A stretch of DNA of 64,000 bases from Pristionchus mayeri (taxonomy: Eukaryota > Nematoda > Chromadorea > Rhabditida > Neodiplogasteridae): contig BTRK01000003.1 in assembly GCA_036245805.1 (NCBI GenBank), positions 42,549,215 through 42,613,214 on the forward strand. The letters are read 5' to 3'. Positions 55,958 to 64,000 of the stretch are shown here, piece after piece. The first letter of the stretch is position 1. Each line of letters starts with the position of its first letter. Both the position numbers and the translations under genes were made by a program. The notes beneath the pieces are model-generated. The model was given only the letters and a program-made list of their open reading frames with translations, was not told the DNA's origin and made no database searches.

Positions 55958-58934
55958 GAGAAATGAAGGTTTGGATTAGACGGGAAATCAAGCCCACTAC
56001 CACGAATGAATTGGAAGAAGCTATCAAGGAATTTTGGTCTACTCAGCTCACTCAGAAAATGATCAAGAAGTATTTCGTTCACACTCAGAATAACATCCAC
56101 TTAGTGCATAGTGCATTAGGTGGAGCTATTGTAGATAAGTGGCGCTAGGCCAGTTCAAATTTCTTTTCGAGTTCCTCAGAAGTTCTCTATCTTATTGTTT
56201 CATTGCACCACATTTTGTTCATAGTTGAAAGTTCACATATTTTTTCAGAAGTTTCATCCCATTGTTTCCTCCCCACGAAACAAAAATTGTAAATAAAACC
56301 TTCTCCTAGTTATTGAAGCGTTAAATGTTCATAAATAACTCACTTGTTGTCTGGTTAACAAATAAAGAAGCTCCTCCATCTCACCGTCTCTTCATATCAC
56401 ACCACCCCATGATAAATGCTGAAATGATTCCAAAGGAATCCCTCTGTTCGAATAAATAAAAAGATTGAGCAAGAATGTAACTTTTTTTGTAACGAGAAAG
56501 AATTACAGTATGGGCGAGATACGGTAGGTAATACTGTAGGTAGAAGGATGAACGGTACTGTATCATAGACTAGTATATGGTAGTGGTAGCAGGAGATATC
56601 TTCACATTTTAAGGTTAAAGTTAGCTGAATAACCAGTCAGAGACACTATAAACTAAAGAATAACAAGTGGGCAAGCAAGGAAAATTGGTCGACACCGATA
56701 TTTGATCATATTTGGCGAGAAAAGATAGAGTTACCGCGTTGCATTCTCGAGGAAGTTTCACAACGAGAGGGGAATCAGCGTATAAAACTGAATTCACCAA
56801 TCGTCATAAAACTGCACGATTCGAGGTGCAACGCACTAAGTATCAAGGGGGAGGGGTAACAAGGGATTAAAAATATTTAAAATTAATAAAGCCAACCTTT
56901 GTTGAAGTTTATTGGATAAATACTACACTATAAAGCTCCAAAAACTTCAAGAAGAGAAGAATATATCTAAATAATGATTTAAAACTGAAACAAATAGTAC
57001 AATAATACCTCACAATGTTTTCATCACCGTAAAATGCGTAGAAAATATTCCGAATAAACATAAGAAGGAAAAACATACGTCGGAGAATCCCCAAACCTGA
57101 TTACAAACAGTAAATAAATGATTGTGGACTGCTCCTCCGATGTCCGGGCACAATGGAGGAGAAAGCAAGCACTGAAATAGTAACTCAGTTTGTTGACTAG
57201 AAATATAAATTTGAGCATAGATTCCCTTAACTTTAACTAAATCGCCACATTTAATCACAATCAAGCTACATTTCATTGCTGAGAATGCTTTATTATTTTT
57301 AGGGGGGAGCGAGGGAGCGAAACTGGGTTGTATTCTCACAGCAGTTTCACCATGAGAGGGAAATCAGTATCATTAATATTACTGAATTCACCAGTCGTGG
57401 TAAAACTGCATTGTTCGATATACACACATGTAGTATCTAGTTGAAGGGGCAAAAGGGGATTTAAAAACATTTAAATAAAGTAAAACCAACCTTGGTGAAG
57501 TTTATTATAAAATGGTCACTACCATGAAGAAAAGATGGCCGACTGCTACCTGCGATGTCCTCGCATAGGGGAAGAGAAGGAGAGCACTGAAACATTCAAA
57601 GAGACGCAGTTTGTTGACAAGAAATATAAATTTGAGCATAGATTCCCCCTTATTTTTACTAAATCGTCACAATAAATCATAATCTATCCATATTTCTCAG
57701 TTGTGCAAGCTTTGTTAACAGCTAGCACCCAAGAGTATCACTAATACACTATAAATATTAAGCAACAAAGATAATAGATAAACACTTAGCTTTCAACAAG
57801 CAGCGCTGCTGCGCCTCCGCGCATCAGTTCTTGTTCAAGTGCTGCGGGGTGAGTGTGGTGATGCCTGCGATGTCTCAAACAAGCCCCAACACCGCCACAG
57901 TCAATGCAAATCGAGTAGGAAAATTCCAAACCTGATAATAGCCGCTCCTGTCGACAGCGCGTGCTTTCAACTACCTGCATTTTGTAAAATAAGCAACATG
58001 ATTCATACAATCGAAAATAATTAAACAAAGGAAAGAGCAATAAAAGCGCGCCAACAACCCACGCCATTGATGACGTCTGTGTTACATTATTAAACAATGA
58101 TTTCCATAAAAACAGTAATTTAAACAAAGAATATGAAGGGAAACTCTGAAGTCGTCCAAATGACTGAAAGCCGGAAATTTAGACTACAAAACCGGAAAAT
58201 AAAATTAATACCGTAATATTTCACAATGTTGATCGCCAAGTTTTTGCAATAAAATCGAGTGCTTTTTATTATTAGAAATAAATTATGAATTATATATTGA
58301 TCGAACGGCAAGGAAGCGCTGAAGTTGAATATCATACTCTCGATTCATAAAATCCACTCTCCGAGTCAGGAACCGGCCATGGGTCACCATGGGTCACCCG
58401 GGGTCACCCCGAGTTACCCCGGGTTACTCCGGGTGACGCATGTTCACGGTGGGACACAACAGGACTGTAAATTGTGTACCTATACTTTTTCTCCGCAATT
58501 GTCTTCTCGAGCTCCTTGTAATATCTTAGCACGGATGGATAAGACACATTAATTTTCTTCACATTTCTCAAATGGATAAAGGCTTGATGTGCGGATTGGC
58601 CTAGATTTTTCTGCAGTCGAAGCTCTACCTGAGCATGCTCAGAGAGTCGAGTCATCTGAAAGTGAATAAAGCAAGTGAAAATAGGGAAAACGGATTACCG
58701 TCACGGTGCGATGGCTGCGATGAAAATCAATGAAAATATAAAGAGAACAAAAGCATGGGATGCTATACCGTTTTATCCGCACCATAGTACAACACAATCG
58801 ATTGTAGAAAGGGATTCCTCCCTCACTTCTCTCCTCTCTCTGTGGTCTCTTCGATCGTGCAGCCAACTGCAATTCCTTCCGCTTCGCATATTGAGGTTTA
58901 TAAACCAATGAATAAGTTCAGGATATAAATTTAG

Positions 58935-59287
58935 CTACGGGATTTGCTCAATAAAGTGATCAAGAAACAAGAGGACCAGGATCAATTGATGAAGACTATC
59001 TATGATAATATGGCAGTGAAGACACCGTCTTCATGTAAGTAATCGTTTTAGAATCCAGATTCATATGAATTGTAAAAGCTATCAAAACTATAGACAACGG
59101 ACCTGAGTTCATGGCAGCAGAGGAAGTCAATCAATTGGCTGAGTCCAATCCCTCTGATTCCTCCTTCATTCGTGTCCTACTTGATACCGTTTGCCTTCCG
59201 AGTGAGACTGGAAAGAAGGTGCAGGAAAGGGATCGCATGATGACTCGATTCGCTCAAGAAGTCGGCAGATTTGTCTTACATTTTTAG
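58935..59287 (+). CDS. Unknown passenger gene, two C-terminal exons (right-arm copy)
   Basis: Exons 58935-59034 and 59094-59287 join in phase 1 across a GTAAGT...TATAG intron. They encode LRDLLNKVIKKQEDQDQLMK, then TIYDNMAVKTPSS, then GPEFMAAEEVNQLAESNPSD, then SSFIRVLLDTVCLPSETGKK, ending EVGRFVLHF. The second exon faintly resembles a BEN domain (FxRxLLDxx...P...GKK), a DNA-binding fold also carried by some mobile elements; this is a weak visual match. A possible upstream exon (PTAIPSASHIE, about 58862-58894) also fits in phase. The mirror copy is 48226-48577. Confidence 0.5.
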
Positions 59288-60380
59288 TTTACATTTTTAG
59301 CAATACCGTAAACTTCGCCATCCTACTAACCCGAGACAGTGCACTACCGACTGGAATAGATTCGTGTCCAGGTTCGTTATACAGACTCAAAAGGTTATTA
59401 CAAAAGAGGATGCTAAGGTACAACTACAATAATCTGACAAGAAGAGTTCAATCTTCAACATACACTTTCCCTCAAAACGAAGACTCTTCTAACAATTCAA
59501 TGGTTAACGATGAATAACACGTTAACTCCATTTCTGAAGTTATTCCCCGTTAAATTATACAAATTTACAATAATAGAAGTTCTTTGAAACTAGCCTAAAT
59601 CAGAAGTTTACCCCATCACTTTGTAAATACAAAAATACCTGACCGTTAAGAAGTTTCCGTTGATGCATCGTTGTATATAAATTCTTGTTCCTTCCCTTGT
59701 GATGCAAGCAGAGGTCCTTAAAAAAGGAAACCACAAGCCGACACCGCATAGAAAATAGAAAAGAAAATGGAAAAAAGTCGGACCTGACTAGCAGAGAAGA
59801 GTCGCTCATGACGCCCCAGACTCCAGGGGCGTGTCGCAGTAAGGGCGACCTGCAGAAACAATAATAAGCCTAAATTTATAACAAAAGAAGCTCTAAAATC
59901 GAAGGAAAAGTGACTAGAATCCATAGAAAATGAGCAGAAAATCAAGCATTTCCAAAACAGGGCTACCGATAATCGACGAGAGGCTGTAACCGCTCTAGAA
60001 TCAACGTATTCAATCAGGCGAAGGTTTTGAAATACAAAATTAGCTAATTTGAAAGCAAAAACGAACGAAAACGTGGCAGCAAACTGCAAGCTCGCAGAAA
60101 TCGAGTCTCAGAGCCGGACCGGTGAATATCAAATTAACTACTGTAGTTCCGGGTGTGTCAAATTAATTATCTTTAGTTTCAAAATTAAATTACGATAAAT
60201 AGCAAATTTATGAATTTATGAATTGTATGCCAATCGATCGGGAAGGACCCCCTGCGTCTGAAAACCGAAAATTCGAATTAGTTCTTTCTCTGCCCGAGCC
60301 GAAAAATGGCGGGGGGATACGGGGGGACACCCGGGGACACCCGGGGTGTCCCGTTTTCATGTAGGGATCTGACCGGACTG

Positions 60381-61840
60381 TATCTCTAATCATCGTCCTA
60401 TCTCTCTCACGGTCACTGCCTCTAAAATATTCGAATACATTCTTATTAATTCCATTGTTGACTTTCTAGACGAATATAACATATTAGATGCTAGACAAGC
60501 AGGCTTTCGAAAATGTAGAAGCACTACTTCATCTTTATCTGAAACACATTCATTTTATGCTAAGCAGCTGAGTCTGAAAAAATCCGTTGACACAATCCTC
60601 TTTGATTATAAGAAAGCATTTGACTCGATTGACTTAAGGATGCTTATCCATAAACTTTCCTCGCTGGGAATATCACCCGCTATCACTCAATGGTTTGAGT
60701 CTTATCTGCTGGCAACGCGTGTTCATTGGAGATTATTTATCCCCTCCCTCACCTGTTCAGTCAGGCGTCCCCCAAGGTTCCTCTATCGGACCTTTGCTAT
60801 TCATTATTTACATCAATGATTTAGGCAAATGCATTCCTAAGACGATTCATTACAATATATTTGCTGACGACCTCAAGATTTACGCGGTGGTCCCTGATTA
60901 TAGCAATGACCTTCAAAATGCGATTTGCAAAATATCTGACTGGACTGTCCAATGGAATATGAGTATTAGCTCACCTAAATGTAATGTCCTACACCTTGGG
61001 AATCTGAAGAACCGAGCTCAATATATTCTACATGGTCAAATTATAACGGACAAAGAGATAGTGCGAGACCTTGGTGTATTTTTTACTAAAAATCTCCATT
61101 TCGGGTACCATATAAATACAATTAGTAAGAAAGCGCTATCAATGTGTAATCTGATGCTGAGATCCTTTCATTCTACATCCCCCGACCTTCTTTTAAAAGC
61201 ATATAAAATATACATTCGTCCGCTCTTAGAATCGTCCAGCATAATATGGAATCCAACTTCAGTAGGTCTTGTAAATGAACTCGAATCTGTGCAGAGAGAG
61301 TTTACCAGCAGAGTTTTGAGACGATGCTCTGTTCCCCCCACTGTCCTATCCCGATAGATTGAAAACTTTCACACTTGAAACCCTTGAGTATCGCCGCGCC
61401 TTACGGGATATGCTCTATGTGTATGATTCCATTCATAATACCGTTCACCACGACTCTGCTGACTTGTACACAATCACTCCGCTCACTCGTGATTTGCGCT
61501 CCTCAAATAGTCTACGCATTTCTACTCCCTTCAGAGTGCCAGTCTCGATTTCAACTTGTGCTAGTAGAGTCCTACCGCTCTGGAACACCCTCCCTGACCC
61601 AATAGTTATCTCTCCCCGTCCCATGTTCCGCAGAGAAATCAGTAAATCCCCCGACCTAGCCCTATCAATCCCACGAATTCGATTGTAACATATAACTGCC
61701 ACATACCACCACCCCATTCCCCCCAGCTCGCTGTGATCGAGCCCGAAGACCGACCTGCTCTTCCTTATTCTTTCCTCAACGGCTATTAATGCTGTCGGTG
61801 ATAAAGATTAAAGATTAAAGATTAAAGATTAAAGAATGAA
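60381..61840 (+). mobile_element. 5'-truncated CR1-like LINE reverse transcriptase fragment
   Basis: Starts abruptly at HRPISLTVTASKIFEYIL, then DARQAGFRKCRSTSS, LFDYKKAFDSID, VQSGVPQGSSIGPLLFIIY and YINDLGK..FADDLKIYAVV (FADD catalytic motif). The thumb and C-terminal domain extend to about 61688. Frameshifts lie near 60710 and 61350. It ends in (ATTAAAG)n at 61800-61836, as in CR1/Jockey-group elements with short-repeat tails. The palindrome edge at 60803 falls inside this element. Confidence 0.85.
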
Positions 61841-62531
61841 CAACATACTACCTCTGATCTGAATGCACTAACAAAGAGGAGTTTGCTTGAGAGGAGTTCG
61901 CCTTGGCTTGGCGAAGTCCCCTGAGCCGTCTTGCCCGATACATGGATTGAGTTGTCCTTTCTACAAGATACCTGCAACAAAATATATTGAAATTTTGTTT
62001 GGACTCAGTAGAAAAATCGACATAAGATTCAATTCGAAGTAAAACAGAACAGTCACAAATTTGGGAAAGGAGAGGATGGGTGAGACAAACGGAAAAGAAG
62101 TAGTAAAGGAAAGAAGTAGAGATGCTATTCTAGAAGGAACAGATGGTGCGGTAAGACTTCATAAAAAATGTTTCTGTTTAGTCACGGCAAAGTAATTGCG
62201 AGAAAAAGGATAGGGGGGATACTGTTGGCAGGGCGGAATAGCGTTGCCTCCGTATATTTATGGCACTAGCTCGGATGAGTCCCATCTGATGAGAACCCAA
62301 CGAATGGGAACCAAAAAAGTAGTTTCACATTAGGTTTCCACACTGTTAGCACGTTTCTTCCGAAAATACTACGGAAGGTTACATTTTTCGGTTCTGATCT
62401 AGTGTTTTTCATACGGCCTAGTGCCGTAGTTATCGATTAGTCATCAGTTTTACCACTGAAGAAATATCCCACTGATCCTTGACAATATGTTTCAGCGTGG
62501 CAAAGCTGAGGAGAAGAACCAAGACGCGCAT
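61822..62531 (-). CDS. Candidate small secreted protein, two exons (tentative)
   Basis: Exon 62454-62531 encodes MRVLVLLLSFATLKHIVKDQ and continues WDISSV, a plausible signal peptide, ending at a phase-0 GTAAAA donor. Exon 61822-61971 follows a TTGTTGCAG acceptor and reads VSCRKDNSIHVSGKTAQGTS onward, about 75 aa in all. The stop lies inside the LINE's short-repeat tail, which weakens the model. No family recognised. Confidence 0.2.
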
Positions 62532-63040
62532 GATGAATGAGGGAGCTGTGAATGAGATGTAGGATGACATCGATATAGAAACAGGTCCTCTTATTGAAAG
62601 GTGATAATGAAGCATATTACGAAAAAAATACTAGAGAGTAATTTCGGCAAAGAAACGTGAGAGAAGAAGTAACAAGGCGAGCAGAAGAGGAAAATAAGTA
62701 AACGGCAAAGACTTCGGAACACTATTGCAGTCTATCGATAAGAACAGTAAAATATTTATGTCACTGAGGAGGAACAAATAGTCAGAAAATCACAGAAAGG
62801 AAGTGAGAGAAGGAAAATGAGGGACAGAGGCATGTGGAGTGTCAGAGCAAGGGCTAGTGGCTGACCGTTTCAGTCTGTTTATAGATCAAAGGGGAATCGA
62901 GAGAGGAGTGAAGAAGCTTCTTTCGCTTCTTCCCTCTTTCTTTCGCGCACTCAACAGCCTAGTGTGTTTGATTTCGTCAACGAACATGTGGACCATTAGT
63001 AGTGACGAAGAGGACACTCGTGAAACGCGAGTAGCCCGAC
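61980..63040. other. No recognisable feature apart from the tentative exon
   Basis: Purine-rich, AT-biased DNA with many AAGAAGTA and GAGAGAAG words. I see no repeat family, RNA gene or convincing exon beyond the tentative small gene. Confidence 0.5.
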
Positions 63041-63195
63041 ACGTAGCTTTTGTGGTCGGCCACGTAGCTTTTGTAACCGGGACGTTGCCTTTGTGGTCGG
63101 CTACGTAGCTTTTGTAGCCGGTCCGTGGCGGCTACGTCCCGGCTACAAAAGCTACGTTCCGGCTGCAAAAGCTACGTCCCGGCTACAAAAGCGGC
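63040..63195. repeat. GC-rich hairpin of TAGCTTTTGT / ACAAAAGCTA units
   Basis: Left half repeats GGCCACGTAGCTTTTGT and CGGCTACGTAGCTTTTGTAG; right half repeats GGCTACGTCCCGGCTACAAA in inverse sense, with the turn near 63125 (CGGTCCGTGGCGG). It borders the Merlin-like element. Confidence 0.75.
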
Positions 63196-63197
63196 TA

Positions 63198-63984
63198 ATG
63201 TTAAAAATCCGTCCCTCAAGAAGATTTAATGGTCCGCGCTAATTTAATGGTCCAAAAAATATATTGGTCCGTGAAAATGGACCGGTATATTTTGATGGTC
63301 CGTTTTCAACAAATATAATGGTCCGAATTTCAATCAGAAATATAATGGTCCGATCTCGGACCATTATATTTTTTTGTATTATTATTTTAACTGGAAGATT
63401 CCTATTCTATTAGTTCTTCTTTCAATTAGGCCAAATACCCAAGCAGTTTTTCTTACAATACGACCTCTATGATATTTCCTTTTAAACATTACGCTTTCAT
63501 CTATTTCTACAATTTTACCAGGTCCGCCTAATTTTACTCGAAGAGCTTCGCGCTCAAACCAAGCTTGTGCGAGGTCCCTAAATATTCTGAATATTCACTG
63601 AGGAGAAGCCGTTTAATGCCCTCCTTTACGGACTGAGTCTCTATAATCCAAACAATAATCAAATGTAATACACGCAATAAATTCATTATTTTCTTTACCA
63701 AAAACTATCACAAACAGATAAAAAAATAATAAAGGATAATAAGAAAAAAGAATATAAAATACGAGGAAACGAACAGTAAGAAGGAAAAAAAGTTGGCCAT
63801 CATATGGACCAGTAAATATACCGGTCCATAAATTGGGCCAGCGGACCAATAAATTTTCCGGAATAAATATACCGGTCCATTTTTCGGGACCATTATATAT
63901 TTCGGACCAATATAATTTTCCGCGGACCATTAAATTCGCGCGGACCATTAAATCTTCTTGAGGGACGGATTTTTAACATTAACC
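63198..63984 (-). mobile_element. Merlin-like DNA transposon remnant with about 55-bp TIRs
   Basis: Both ends carry AATGTTAAAAATCCGTCCCT and CAAGAAGATTTAATGGTCC in inverted orientation (63198-63252; 63930-63984). Just inside are arrays of AATGGTCCG / CGGACCATT words. An internal transposase fragment (63382-63600) is of the Merlin/IS1016 type. Target duplications cannot be judged with certainty this close to the window end. Confidence 0.7.
63382..63600 (-). pseudogene. ISXO2/Merlin-type DDE transposase fragment
   Basis: The minus-strand frame reads FRDLAQAWFEREALRVKLGG, then PGKIVEIDESVMFKRKYHRG, then RIVRKTAWVFGLIERRTNR. The VEIDES...KYHRGR...WVFGxIER pattern is the signature of the ISXO2-like DDE domain found in eukaryotic Merlin elements. 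It includes the first catalytic Asp only; the later catalytic residues and the N-terminus are missing. Confidence 0.75.
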
Positions 63985-64000
63985 ACAAAAGCTAAAACAA

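Larger units (their letters stand above)
51951..56148 (+). pseudogene. Tc1-family DD34E transposase gene, frameshifted and split by RTE-3
   Basis: Exons 51951-52138, 52181-52268, 52348-52445, 52489-52579, 52629-52739 and 52781-53045 join in phase. ATG directly follows TTGTTGCAG. An N-terminal helix-turn-helix (YLGHSARRAHKKI) and a second HTH (NVVRKLKESAALYDWRP) precede the catalytic core: IFSDESTLQLEGN (first Asp), VWGAISLYGPGP, IFQQDNARC (second Asp) and APASPDLSPIE (Glu). Allowing for the small deletion after DNARC, the Asp-Glu spacing is about 34. The deletion shifts the frame. RTE-3 is inserted right after the catalytic Glu codon. The C-terminus resumes at about 55959 (EMKVWIRREIKP...ALGGAIVDKWR, stop 56146-56148). 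Confidence 0.85.
47133..60380 (+). mobile_element. Tc1-like DNA transposon, 13.2 kb, bounded by CAGT/ACTG at TA
   Basis: Both outer ends read TA|CAGTCCGGTCAGATCCCTAC (left 47131; mirror at 60382). This fits Tc1-family insertion at TA and the usual CAGT start. GGGACACCCCGGGTGTCCCC repeats follow just inside. The single-copy centre holds a DD34E transposase gene. As the mirror symmetry runs beyond the ends, the apparent 4.3-kb terminal repeats are probably a secondary inverted duplication, not classical TIRs. Confidence 0.65.
46709..60803. repeat. Palindrome 1: 14-kb inverted duplication, arms about 4.7 kb
   Basis: Left arm 46709-51411 and right arm 56107-60803 are inverted copies with only scattered differences (for example near 51110/56403 and 50640/56865). 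The spacer 51412-56106 is single copy. The arms include a LINE fragment, a transposon end, an unidentified two-exon gene, an HTH exon and a duplicated unknown segment. Confidence 0.9.

Noticed and set aside
46709..60803. The palindromes as pure assembly or amplification artefacts
   Set aside because: Arms differ by substitutions and indels, RTE-2 left a target duplication within one arm, and a templated junction is present. It is not fully excluded without reads.
62255..62310. Hammerhead-ribozyme-like words (GGATGAGTCCC...CTGATGAG...GGGAACC)
   Set aside because: CTGATGAG and a possible stem II are present, but the required CGAAAC core after stem II is absent and no stem III pairing was found.

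Overview
This window is eukaryotic and most likely from a nematode. It holds intron-rich genes with short GT-AG introns. In several genes a pyrimidine-rich CAG acceptor lies 0-2 bases before the ATG, which suggests spliced-leader trans-splicing. The density of MITEs and transposons is high. No bacterial operon, CRISPR array or rRNA gene is visible. All gene models were assembled by hand from splice sites and reading-frame phase.

Host-gene block (1-27.6 kb). From left to right it contains: the first exon of a gene leaving the window (minus strand); a 13-exon gene for an E2F-associated phosphoprotein (EAPP) homologue (1117-9989, minus); a gene of about 27 exons for an OS-9-type ER lectin with an MRH domain (11041-21105, minus); the spliceosomal SmF gene (14750-15215, plus) nested antisense inside an OS-9 intron; a seven-exon gene for a basic Lys/Ser-rich protein of unknown function (22549-23990, plus); and a multi-exon gene weakly like nematode F-box-associated proteins, with one apparent frameshift (24909-27600, minus). 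MITEs, a foldback element, tRNA-derived SINE-like repeats and minisatellites fill the introns.

Repeat and transposon block (27.6-64 kb). A field of GC-rich minisatellites leads into a roughly 215-bp tandem array that forms one end of a Mutator-like (MULE) element (transposase 35112-37155). That array is interrupted by an RTE-type LINE (RTE-1). Next is palindrome 2 (37601-44706, arms about 2.1 kb). Its arms carry exons of a ribosomal protein uS8/RPS15A gene and end in MULE terminal repeat; RTE-2 sits in its left arm. A truncated Ty3/gypsy pol fragment (45.2-46.6 kb) abuts palindrome 1 (46709-60803, arms about 4.7 kb). The single-copy centre of palindrome 1 holds a Tc1-type DD34E transposase gene cut by an intact RTE LINE (RTE-3), plus a 100-aa gene. 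Its arms carry duplicated passenger genes. The window ends with a CR1-like LINE and a Merlin-like element bounded by terminal inverted repeats.

The most unusual feature is palindrome 1. Tc1-like ends (TA|CAGT...ACTG|TA) enclose a 13.2-kb unit whose mirror symmetry continues about 420 bp beyond the transposon into a flanking LINE. Its left breakpoint carries a 78-bp insertion copied from nearby. This points to inverted duplication by template switching rather than ordinary transposition. The arms of both palindromes have diverged slightly, which argues against a simple read-chimera artefact but does not exclude an assembly error.
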